From assembly GCA_018814965.1 (NCBI GenBank), contig JAHIYS010000101.1:1-22115 (forward strand): 22,115 nt of DNA, given 5' to 3'. The translations under genes were made by a program, and so were the position numbers. Shown here piece by piece: positions 15,246 to 22,115 of this stretch. The notes under the pieces are model-generated. The model had not been told where the DNA came from, ran no database searches, and was given only the letters and a program-made list of their open reading frames with translations. The DNA is from Gammaproteobacteria bacterium (GTDB lineage: Bacteria; Pseudomonadota; Gammaproteobacteria; UBA9339). Every line of letters starts with the position of its first letter. The first letter of the stretch is position 1.

Positions 15246-18200
15246 ATGATAACTCTTTCACTTATAAAAAATGCTGCTGGCGCGGCCCAATATTATGCCA
15301 AAGAAGATAATTATTATTTATCTGAAGTGGATGCTAAAGAAGCATCCTCATGGTTGGGGAAAGGGGCGACAGACCTCGGGCTTAAAGGCAAGATAGAAGA
15401 AAATGAATTACAAAAGCTTTTAGAGGGTAAATTACCAAATGGATTGGCTGTTGGCTTGCAAAAAGACAGCAAGACTAATCATCGGGCTGGTTATGATATT
15501 TGTTTTCATGCACCAAAGTCCGTATCTATTCTAGCTTTAGATGGAAAAGATAAGCGCTTTTATGATGCTCATCTTGATGCGGTTAAGGAGACGCTAAAAA
15601 TAATAGAAAGAGATTGCGCTCAGTCTAAGGTATTCAAAAATGAACAAGTTAGATTCGAAAACACTAAGAACCTAACTGTTGCTTTGGTCAGACATACTGC
15701 CTCTCGTGCATTAGACCCACACCTACATCATCATGCTTTAGTAATGAATGTTACTAAAAGACAAGATAATGCTTGGCGCGCTTTAGCATCGAGTAGAATA
15801 AAAAATCCAGGGAATATTAATGGATTTTCAGAACGAGTGTATAACAATCAAATCTACTATGGACTAATTTATCAATCATCTTTAGCAAATAGGGTTGTAC
15901 AACTTGGGTGTGAAATAGAAGCTGTGGGGCCGCATGGATTGTGGGAGATTAAAGGAGTGCCAAAGGAGGCAAGGGACATCATGTCTAAGCGCAGACAGCA
16001 GATAGAAGAACGTATAGGGAATCTAAACTACAAATCTTTAAAATCAGCAGATATAGCATCTTTAGACACTAGAGAAAAAAAACCAAAAGACCTTAAACTA
16101 GATGCAATTAAACAAGTTTGGAAAGATGAACTAGCTTCAGTTGGTTTTTCATCAAAAGAATTTATCGCTGAGCTTAATAACAGTAAGAATGAAAAAGGCA
16201 TTGGTGAAAAAGATGGTTCAGAAACTGGAAATATCAGCACTAGTTCTATTGAGAAAAATGAAAACTCAAAAGAAGCGATAAAGGATTCTATCGAGCATTT
16301 ATCTCAATATAACTTAAAACTCGATTATGCTAAGATAATTGCTCAAGCGCTAGAATTCTCAATTGGGAAGAATACTCATAGCGATGTAGTCAGCGCTTTA
16401 AATGATACTATAAAAAATGGCAACCTTATTCCACTAGATAAATCTGATTCCATATTTGTTACTAAAGAACTCGTAGAAACTGAAAAAGCTATTATGGATT
16501 TGGTTGATAGAGGTAAAGGATCAAACGAAAAGAATGCCGCAATTACTCTTAAAAGCCGAGATATCGATATTATTATGCCCAGTGAAGCAAAGGATCGCGC
16601 AATAGATGTTTTACAATCTGGAAACAGGATTAGCTTAGTCGAGAGTAAAATGGCAGATAATACAGAGTTTATTTCTGCTGTTTTGAAACTTGCAGAGTCC
16701 TCTGGCAAAACAGTTCGTATTTTGTCACCAAACCGTATGATGACAAATGATATTAACGAAAACATTAAGCGTAAACCAAATACCTTATGGCAATGGTTAG
16801 TGTCTTTGGGTAAACCAGAGCTAGGAGAGAGTGTTGCTGGGTTTAAGCATAAGTATAAAGAAGAAGTAGATATGCCATTGTTGCGGTTCAGACAAGGTAA
16901 AGATGTTATCGTAGTAAACAGCTCGGAAACTCTTGGTTGTAATGATATGCATTCTTTGCTTGAATTAACCGAAAAAAGCAGCGCCAAAGTGATATTCATA
17001 CGAGATCTTAATGCCAAACAGGGATTTAATGCTGGCAATCCAATAGAAACTATAAAACATGCAAGTATTGAAACATTTAATATAAGCGCTACCGAGAGGG
17101 AAGCCAATTATGTGCCTGAACTAAAGGCGGTGCGAGATAATAATGACCGTACTAAGCAGTTGGCTCATGCCTATGCTTTAAAAGAAGATAAGGATCGTAA
17201 CAATACAATGGTTTTTCTTGGTTCAAAAGAGCAGATTAAGTCAACTAATGAAGCTATCCGTGAAGAGCTAAAAAAACAAGGAAAGCTTTCGGGAATTGAA
17301 CAAAGTATTTCAGTATTAAATCCTGTATACATGTCGAAACCAGAGGCCACCTTAGCTCATAGATACCAAAAAAATATGATTATAAGATTTTATGACGAAA
17401 ACCATATACATAAAGATTGGAAAATAGAGAGCGTTAATAAGAAGCAGAATACGCTGGAGTTAACTCGAGATGGTAAAAAAAGATTATGGAATCCCAAAAA
17501 GCAGGAAGCGAACCGTTTAATTTTTAAAAAAGAGACATTACAGCTTGCAAAAAATGATAAATTAATTACTACAGGCAGCATGAAAGATCTGGGCATAAAA
17601 AATGCCACAAAAGTTGTCGTGCAACATATTGATAATAAACATATCAAACTATTGTTTGGAACAAAGGTTGTTAAGGTTTCTTCAGATGATTTAAAAGACA
17701 GTCATTTCCAATACGATTATGCGACTACTATTAGTAAATACTCAAAAAAGCAATCTAATCATGTGCTAGCTGATTTTAAAGCATATTCTTTAGATAAAGC
17801 TACTATTAAGGGTCTAACAAGCCGCGCCAAAGAATCACTTACCATATTTACCAATGATTATGTTACTGCACAAAAGAGATTTGGCCATAACCAGGTCAAA
17901 CTATCAGCTACAGAAACTCTGTTAGATATAAGTAAAACAGTAAATGCTAGTAACGTGGATAGATTCATAAATAATAGAACTACAGCGGAAATCAAAACTG
18001 ATATTGAAAAAGTAATTTCAGTGCTCGGTAACCAATATAAGTTAGCAGAAAAAGTGGATAAAAGAGCAGTAGATTTTGCCATTGAAAAAATTACGTCTCG
18101 CAATGCTGGTTTTACCCATAAAGAGTTGGTTACTGAAGCTCTTACTTATGCTTTGAGAGAACAGATATCTATTTATGGTAATACAATAACCCATGAAGAT

Positions 18201-21200
18201 ATAATGAATGTTATTGCTGAGAAACGTGCTGCTGGTGATTTAGTAATTGGTAAGCATTTTGATGATGGTACAAGATGGACCACAAAAGAGATATTAGATC
18301 TAGAGCGATCAATTATAAATGATATAAAGAAAGGACAAGATAAGCTAGAGCCATTATTAGATCAAAAAACAGTACAAAGTTTTGTAGAAAAAACTAATCT
18401 TACTCAAGATCAAAAAAACGCTTGTCATTTAATCACCACAACTAAAGACCAGTTTGTAATAATTCAAGGGTATGCTGGCGTTGGTAAGACCACTATGTTC
18501 TCACAAGTAAAGAGCATGTTAAAAGAGACTGAAGTACTTGGTTTGGCCCCAACCCATAAAGCAGTACAAGAATTAAAAAGTAAAGGTATCAAAACCCAGA
18601 CCCTTAAAAGTTTTTTGTTAGAACAAGACAGGAAACAAGAAAATCAAGCAGAAAGCATTGGTAAAAATACTAATGAACCCAAAACTAACCACCTAGATAA
18701 CAAGCTAATTATATTAGACGAAGCCTCTATGGTATCTAATAAAGATTATGCACAATTCTTAGATATAGTAGGTGATAGCAAGGCAAAAGTGGTTTTAAGT
18801 GGCGATATTGCGCAGCATATTGCGATTGGTTCTGGTAAACCTTTTGAGATAATACAAAGATCTAATATTCTAAAAACGGCATATTTACGAGAGATCGTAC
18901 GTCAAAAGAATCCAAATCTAAAAGAGGCTGTAGAGAAAGTAATCCATGGAGATTATGCATCTGCTTTCGAAAAAATAGCAAATGAAAACCCGCAAAAATA
19001 TATTAAAAGAATAGAAGTTGGCCATTCTGAGTTTTTTAATAGCCTAAAAAACTCAATAGTTGAGATTGACAATAATAAATTAAAGAAAGATGAAAAAACA
19101 TTAGAAAAGATGGTAGCTGAAGATTATTTATCAAGAACTCCAGAGACTAGAGATAAAACAGTGGTGATAGTTCATGCTAATAGTGACAGAAAGGTTATTA
19201 ATGGGTTCATCCGGGAAGGTTTAAAAGAACAGGGAGCAATTGCTAAAAACGGAATAGAAGTAAATTGTCTTGTGCCAAAAGGATTAACTGATACTGAAAA
19301 TAAATCACTTCAATCTTATAATATAGGTGATATTGTAAGATATGGTAAAGAGTACTATAGCGTGGCAGAAAGCGATCAGTTATCTAAAAGTTTGCTATTA
19401 AAAGATGAGGTGGGTAAAACCAAATATTTTTATCCTGAAAAAGATGTAGATAAATATAATATTGAGCTCTATGAGCATATAAAAGCAGAATTATCCACCG
19501 GCGATACTATAAGACTTACTAAAACTGATAAGGAACGTGAGTTATATGCAAACTTCGAATATAAAGTTAAAAAAACCGATGAAAATGCTGTAATCCTTGA
19601 AGGCAAAGATCCTAATATAGAAAACAATCAACACAAGGAGGTTATGCTTAATCCCAAGGAATTAAAAGACGCACATTGGGATTATGCCCAGACAGTAACA
19701 GGTTATGGTATTCAAGGTGGTTCAAAAACATACGCAATTGATTTTGAAGTAAGCTACAGGAAAAATCTTGCAAATCAGCGTAGCTTTTATATTGGTATAA
19801 GCCGCGCCATCGAACATTTGGTGATATATACAGATAACAAGGCAAGACTTTTAAACCGGATTCTTGGTAATAAGGGAGACAAGTATGCTGCACTCGAAGT
19901 AGCCGGTGATTTAAAAGCAGCAAATAATGACATTTCTCATAGTGATATTAATAACAAAACAACAAAAGCCACAAAAGAAATAAAGGAAACAAAAGATCTG
20001 GGCGGGGATAAGTCTCACCATAATTCTTATGATGCCAAAGAAATAAGCAAACTTCTTAGTAATTCCGCAGAATCTCTTGTTGAAAAATTACTTGGAAGGC
20101 CAAATGAACGGTTATCATCCTCGTCAGAATGGCGATATGGTAACAAAGGAAGCCTGGTTATCAGAATGAGTGGTGATAATAGAGGACTTTGGCACAATTT
20201 TGAAACAGGGGAGTCAGGTAATTTATTAACCCTAATCCAGAAAGACACTGGATTATCTTTTCGTGAAACACTTAAATATGCGGCGAATATGTTTACCAAT
20301 AGGATAAATATAATAGCTTCCAAACAATACAAAAGTGATAAATTACAAATTAATTCAAATGATCAAAACGACAAAGTATATACAAAAAATGATAAAACTA
20401 GTGAATATGCGAAGAAACTGGCAACTGAAAGTATGCCTATACTTGGTACTATTGCTGAGAGATACCTAAAAGGCAAGCGAGGTATTAGCAACGTAGATAG
20501 CCCCGATATTAGATATCACCCAAAGGTTTATGTTGGGAAGAATGAGAAAGATAGTAATCAGAAATATATGCCTGCAATGCTTTCTATCGGCAGAGATAAG
20601 GATGGAAATATACAATGCGTTCAAGCCACCTACCTTGACCCTAAAACGGCAAATAAAGCAGACCTTGACGTTAAAAAGCGTACTTATTCGTCGCCTTCCG
20701 GGGCTTCAGTTTCCCTTCAAAAAAATAAAAATAATACAGAAAAGATGGTGGATAAAACCATCGAACCCAACAAAAACAATGAGAATAACAAGCTAAGCTT
20801 TATTGCAGAAGGGGTAGAAACCGGGTTAAGCGTTAAAGATGCTGTAAGAGGAATAAAAAACAACGATGTAGTAGTAACGCTTGGAAAGTCTAATTTTTCC
20901 AATATTGACACTCGAGATATTGGTCAGAAAGTGGTGTTTTGCTTAGATAATGATGGCCCAAAATCTTTTGCTGATAATACATTTCATAAGGCTGCACAAC
21001 GCTTAATTGACTCTGGAAAGGAAGTTTTTATTGCTATCCCGAACCAAATAAATAATGCAAAAACAGATTTTAATGACGTAGCTATTATGAAAGGAATAAA
21101 TGCAGTTAGACAAGACATTAATGGTGCGATCTCATATGAACAGTTTAGCAAGAACTTCAAACAAGAAGATAAAATATTAGGTAACAGTTTTACAAATAAA

Positions 21201-21380
21201 GCAACAAATAACAACCATGTTTTCACAAAACAACAAAATAATTCATTTGATAAAAGCAAAGAAATAAGCAAATCAGGTACAGATATGCCACATGATAATA
21301 TTAGACAGATTACTCAAAATATTCAAAAACCTGTTCATGCAAAATCAGGAAATAATATGAATTTAGATTTTGAGATATAG
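15246..21380 (+). CDS. traI: TraI, MobF relaxase-helicase with C-terminal primase/Toprim domain
   Basis: TraI cuts oriT, stays covalently bound to the 5' end and unwinds the plasmid. The relaxase domain (about 1-290) has tyrosines Y16, Y17, Y23 and Y24, the same positions as in F TraI, and the metal-binding triad H150, H161, H163 (in PHLHHH). A degenerate RecD-like region follows (about 430-830) in which the Walker A site is lost. The active SF1 helicase (about 1045-1520) has GYAGVGKT (K1081, T1082), LDEASMV (D1158, E1159) and a late motif SFYIGISRA. Beyond the F layout there is a primase-like part: a CHC2/DUF7146-like region (about 1605-1790, W1629) and a Toprim domain with AEGVET (E1855) and LDNDG (D1901, D1903). 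At 2044 residues it exceeds F TraI (about 1756). The frame is intact. It starts 102 bases after the DUF1016 gene, without a clear Shine-Dalgarno. Confidence 0.95.
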   Translation: MITLSLIKNAAGAAQYYAKEDNYYLSEVDAKEASSWLGKGATDLGLKGKIEENELQKLLEGKLPNGLAVGLQKDSKTNHRAGYDICFHAPKSVSILALDGKDKRFYDAHLDAVKETLKIIERDCAQSKVFKNEQVRFENTKNLTVALVRHTASRALDPHLHHHALVMNVTKRQDNAWRALASSRIKNPGNINGFSERVYNNQIYYGLIYQSSLANRVVQLGCEIEAVGPHGLWEIKGVPKEARDIMSKRRQQIEERIGNLNYKSLKSADIASLDTREKKPKDLKLDAIKQVWKDELASVGFSSKEFIAELNNSKNEKGIGEKDGSETGNISTSSIEKNENSKEAIKDSIEHLSQYNLKLDYAKIIAQALEFSIGKNTHSDVVSALNDTIKNGNLIPLDKSDSIFVTKELVETEKAIMDLVDRGKGSNEKNAAITLKSRDIDIIMPSEAKDRAIDVLQSGNRISLVESKMADNTEFISAVLKLAESSGKTVRILSPNRMMTNDINENIKRKPNTLWQWLVSLGKPELGESVAGFKHKYKEEVDMPLLRFRQGKDVIVVNSSETLGCNDMHSLLELTEKSSAKVIFIRDLNAKQGFNAGNPIETIKHASIETFNISATEREANYVPELKAVRDNNDRTKQLAHAYALKEDKDRNNTMVFLGSKEQIKSTNEAIREELKKQGKLSGIEQSISVLNPVYMSKPEATLAHRYQKNMIIRFYDENHIHKDWKIESVNKKQNTLELTRDGKKRLWNPKKQEANRLIFKKETLQLAKNDKLITTGSMKDLGIKNATKVVVQHIDNKHIKLLFGTKVVKVSSDDLKDSHFQYDYATTISKYSKKQSNHVLADFKAYSLDKATIKGLTSRAKESLTIFTNDYVTAQKRFGHNQVKLSATETLLDISKTVNASNVDRFINNRTTAEIKTDIEKVISVLGNQYKLAEKVDKRAVDFAIEKITSRNAGFTHKELVTEALTYALREQISIYGNTITHEDIMNVIAEKRAAGDLVIGKHFDDGTRWTTKEILDLERSIINDIKKGQDKLEPLLDQKTVQSFVEKTNLTQDQKNACHLITTTKDQFVIIQGYAGVGKTTMFSQVKSMLKETEVLGLAPTHKAVQELKSKGIKTQTLKSFLLEQDRKQENQAESIGKNTNEPKTNHLDNKLIILDEASMVSNKDYAQFLDIVGDSKAKVVLSGDIAQHIAIGSGKPFEIIQRSNILKTAYLREIVRQKNPNLKEAVEKVIHGDYASAFEKIANENPQKYIKRIEVGHSEFFNSLKNSIVEIDNNKLKKDEKTLEKMVAEDYLSRTPETRDKTVVIVHANSDRKVINGFIREGLKEQGAIAKNGIEVNCLVPKGLTDTENKSLQSYNIGDIVRYGKEYYSVAESDQLSKSLLLKDEVGKTKYFYPEKDVDKYNIELYEHIKAELSTGDTIRLTKTDKERELYANFEYKVKKTDENAVILEGKDPNIENNQHKEVMLNPKELKDAHWDYAQTVTGYGIQGGSKTYAIDFEVSYRKNLANQRSFYIGISRAIEHLVIYTDNKARLLNRILGNKGDKYAALEVAGDLKAANNDISHSDINNKTTKATKEIKETKDLGGDKSHHNSYDAKEISKLLSNSAESLVEKLLGRPNERLSSSSEWRYGNKGSLVIRMSGDNRGLWHNFETGESGNLLTLIQKDTGLSFRETLKYAANMFTNRINIIASKQYKSDKLQINSNDQNDKVYTKNDKTSEYAKKLATESMPILGTIAERYLKGKRGISNVDSPDIRYHPKVYVGKNEKDSNQKYMPAMLSIGRDKDGNIQCVQATYLDPKTANKADLDVKKRTYSSPSGASVSLQKNKNNTEKMVDKTIEPNKNNENNKLSFIAEGVETGLSVKDAVRGIKNNDVVVTLGKSNFSNIDTRDIGQKVVFCLDNDGPKSFADNTFHKAAQRLIDSGKEVFIAIPNQINNAKTDFNDVAIMKGINAVRQDINGAISYEQFSKNFKQEDKILGNSFTNKATNNNHVFTKQQNNSFDKSKEISKSGTDMPHDNIRQITQNIQKPVHAKSGNNMNLDFEI

Positions 21381-21385
21381 TATGT

Positions 21386-21739
21386 TTATTCGCTGAGTTT
21401 TAGTTTGTTTTCTACAATATCCTTAGCATAGTTCTTGATTTCAGATAACATAATATCAACAGTTTTTCCTGGAAGTTTTGATGGTTCATGATTAATATTT
21501 CTTAATACTTCAGAGCTAATATTAAGAATCCTGAGCAAATATTCTCGATTTTTTAGGTCAAACTCTTGTCCTTTTTCTTGAAACTTTTGTGATTTTATAT
21601 CTTTATTATTTATGAAAGATATTAATCCTAAATCTATTATTTCATGCACAACTTTTGAAAAAGATTTGTTATTTTGTTCAGCAATATTCTTTAATTTTAC
21701 TAGCACTTCTTCTGATACTGTAGCATATATTTTAGGCAT
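21386..21739 (-). CDS. traM: TraM-like ribbon-helix-helix relaxosome protein
   Basis: This 117-residue protein is encoded on the opposite strand, its stop five bases from that of traI. Residues 1-40 look like a ribbon-helix-helix DNA-binding domain: strand MPKIYATVS, helix EEVLVKLKNIAEQ, then KSFSKVVHEIIDLGL, which resembles the VSFSATASMLLELGL segment of F TraM. The rest (about 55-117) is helical with heptad-like leucines and an acidic/basic C-terminus, like the TraM tetramerisation domain, and the total length is close to TraM (127). TraM binds sites beside oriT and contacts TraD. The ATG at 21739 is preferred (weak GGAT upstream); an in-frame ATG at 21799 would extend the protein across an operator repeat without a ribosome site. 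The gene faces away from the predicted nick, as traM does in F. A generic RHH regulator or antitoxin is the alternative. Confidence 0.65.
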   Translation of the reverse strand: MPKIYATVSEEVLVKLKNIAEQNNKSFSKVVHEIIDLGLISFINNKDIKSQKFQEKGQEFDLKNREYLLRILNISSEVLRNINHEPSKLPGKTVDIMLSEIKNYAKDIVENKLKLSE

Positions 21740-21759
21740 ATTTTGATCCAATTTATAGT

Positions 21760-21775
21760 GGTGCACATATACACC
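21760..21775. repeat. Inverted repeat 1, GGTGCA-N4-TACACC
   Basis: GGTGCA and TACACC half-sites are separated by four bases (CATA), 21 bases upstream of the traM-like ATG. The geometry is the same as in repeat 2. In the traM-like transcript it can also fold as a seven-base-pair stem (one G-U pair) next to the ribosome-binding region. It is a likely binding site of the RHH protein. Confidence 0.6.
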
Positions 21776-21823
21776 ATGTAAAGGTAAAAAACGGAACATT
21801 CTAGCAACTTTATCATGTTCAAT

Positions 21824-21839
21824 GGTGCATTACTACACC
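21824..21839. repeat. Inverted repeat 2, GGTGCA-N4-TACACC
   Basis: This has the same half-sites and the same four-base spacing as repeat 1, here within a longer palindromic frame (ATGGTGCA ... TACACCAT, 21822-21841). It covers the predicted transcription start of the traM-like gene and touches its -10 box, so binding should repress that promoter. Confidence 0.65.
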
Positions 21840-21868
21840 ATGGTATTATTTAAATCATTATTTGTCAA
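21840..21868 (-). promoter_or_regulatory. Promoter of the traM-like gene
   Basis: Read on the - strand, TTGACA (21868-21863) is a perfect -35 box. After 17 bases comes TACCAT (21845-21840), a four-of-six -10 box. Transcription would begin near 21833, inside repeat 2, giving a leader of about 95 bases that contains repeat 1. The location between repeats 2 and 3 suggests autoregulation by the encoded DNA-binding protein. Confidence 0.55.
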
Positions 21869-21878
21869 TATGTTATAC

Positions 21879-21900
21879 ATTGCACCATAACTGGTGCAAT
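21879..21900. repeat. Inverted repeat 3, ATTGCACC-N6-GGTGCAAT
   Basis: This is a perfect eight-base inverted repeat with a six-base spacer (ATAACT). It uses the same GGTGCA half-site as repeats 1 and 2, but in the opposite (outward) arrangement. It lies just upstream of the -35 box of the traM-like gene and about 95 bases before the predicted nick. It could be a third binding site or a cruciform-forming element of oriT. Confidence 0.6.
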
Positions 21901-21974
21901 ATCTTAATATGTCACAATAAAATAAAATCACTAAATGGATATATTATCAATATAATCAAGCAAATACACTAAAT

Positions 21975-21999
21975 GTCATATATGACGTGGTGTGTGTAG
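21975..21999 (+). other. Predicted nic site of oriT with adjoining palindrome
   Basis: The perfect palindrome GTCATATATGAC (21975-21986) is followed at once by GTGGTGTGT (21987-21995) and GTAG. In F, as recalled, the inverted repeat GCAAAAAC-TT-GTTTTTGC is followed by GTGGGGTGT and the nick. Here eight of the nine bases agree and the spacing from repeat to nick is equal. The nick is therefore predicted between 21995 and 21996 on the + strand. It is the only G/T-rich run in a very AT-rich stretch. The resident MobF TraI keeps the F-type tyrosines and histidine triad that would cut such a site. Confidence 0.6.
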
Positions 22000-22115
22000 T
22001 TAATATAAACCAACATACATATAATTACTCATTCATTATCACATATCTATATTTATACTAAAGTAAATATCAATATAACAATTACAAGGATTTTATAAAT
22101 TTTTTTACAAAAAAT

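Larger units (their letters stand above)
21740..22115. other. Non-coding oriT region, AT-rich
   Basis: No gene is seen in these 376 bases to the window edge. From left to right the region holds the leader of the traM-like gene, inverted repeats 1-3 with the intervening - strand promoter, the palindrome and predicted nic, and then about 115 bases of very AT-rich DNA (22000-22115) in which I recognise only short A/T repeats. One of these, TATCAATATAA, occurs at 21945-21955 and 22068-22078. An AAGGA at 22086 could precede a gene beyond the edge, but no start codon follows within the window. If nic is right, DNA to the right of 21996 enters the recipient first and the tra genes last. Confidence 0.6.

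Noticed and set aside
16376..17107. A 243-codon open frame on the - strand inside traI
   Set aside because: It is antisense to a well-supported helicase region, has no ribosome site and gives a low-complexity Leu/Ser-rich product typical of a shadow frame.
21740..21799. N-terminal extension of the traM-like gene to an ATG at 21799
   Set aside because: No Shine-Dalgarno; the added 20 residues would precede a typical RHH strand and would be encoded across operator repeat 1.
21945..22078. Direct repeat TATCAATATAA (two copies, 123 bases apart) as iterons or IHF sites
   Set aside because: Only two short A/T-only-like copies in very AT-rich DNA, and neither completes the IHF consensus WATCAANNNNTTR.
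1..22115. CRISPR arrays, tRNA or rRNA genes, insertion sequences, toxin-antitoxin pairs
   Set aside because: No regularly spaced repeats, no tRNA-like fold or rRNA segment, no transposase and no convincing two-gene toxin module were seen on either strand.

Overview
The window is AT-rich (roughly one third G+C by eye) and almost entirely coding. It holds the distal half of an F-type (MPF_F) conjugation operon that ends in a MobF relaxase. Beyond the relaxase gene lie a TraM-like gene and a probable origin of transfer. The low G+C, the compact overlapping genes and the phospholipase-D and DUF1016 cargo suit an intracellular alphaproteobacterium (Rickettsiales/Holosporales type) and its conjugative element, integrated or plasmid. 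That placement is inference; no host marker gene is present.

Layout, all on the + strand unless noted. traU (25-1011; frame open to the window edge) and trbC (1040-1684) come first. traN follows as two overlapping genes (1681-2829 and 2819-3889). Next are three consecutive thioredoxin-fold genes: traF (3870-4655), a cysteine-less TrbB-like gene (4657-5283) and a CXXC-containing trbB (5333-5905). Then come traH (5944-7371), traG (7368-10169), two small membrane-protein genes in the position held by traS/traT in F (10180-10914 and 10965-11387), and the coupling protein traD (11476-13434). A secreted PLD-family nuclease/phospholipase (13460-14026) and a DUF1016/YhcG-type PDDEXK nuclease (14124-15143) precede a 2044-residue TraI relaxase-helicase-primase (15246-21380). 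A small ribbon-helix-helix protein resembling TraM (21386-21739) lies on the - strand, converging on traI. The last 376 bases (21740-22115) carry no gene.

How it fits together: TraU, TrbC, TraN, TraF, TrbB, TraH and TraG build the F-type channel, extend and retract the pilus and stabilise mating pairs. TraD couples the relaxosome to the channel. TraI nicks, unwinds and probably helps prime the transferred strand.

The non-coding end has the architecture of an F-like oriT: three inverted repeats built from GGTGCA/GGTGTA half-sites, a - strand promoter overlapping one of them, and a 12-bp palindrome followed by GTGGTGTGT. Nine bases separate the palindrome from the predicted nick, the same spacing as in F, and the 9-base core matches F at 8 of 9 positions. 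The polarity is also F-like: traM, then TraM sites, then nic, then the leading region off the right edge. The most notable points are this oriT/relaxosome cassette, the split traN with a second signal peptide and its own ribosome site, and the trio of thioredoxin-fold proteins of which only one keeps its active-site cysteines.
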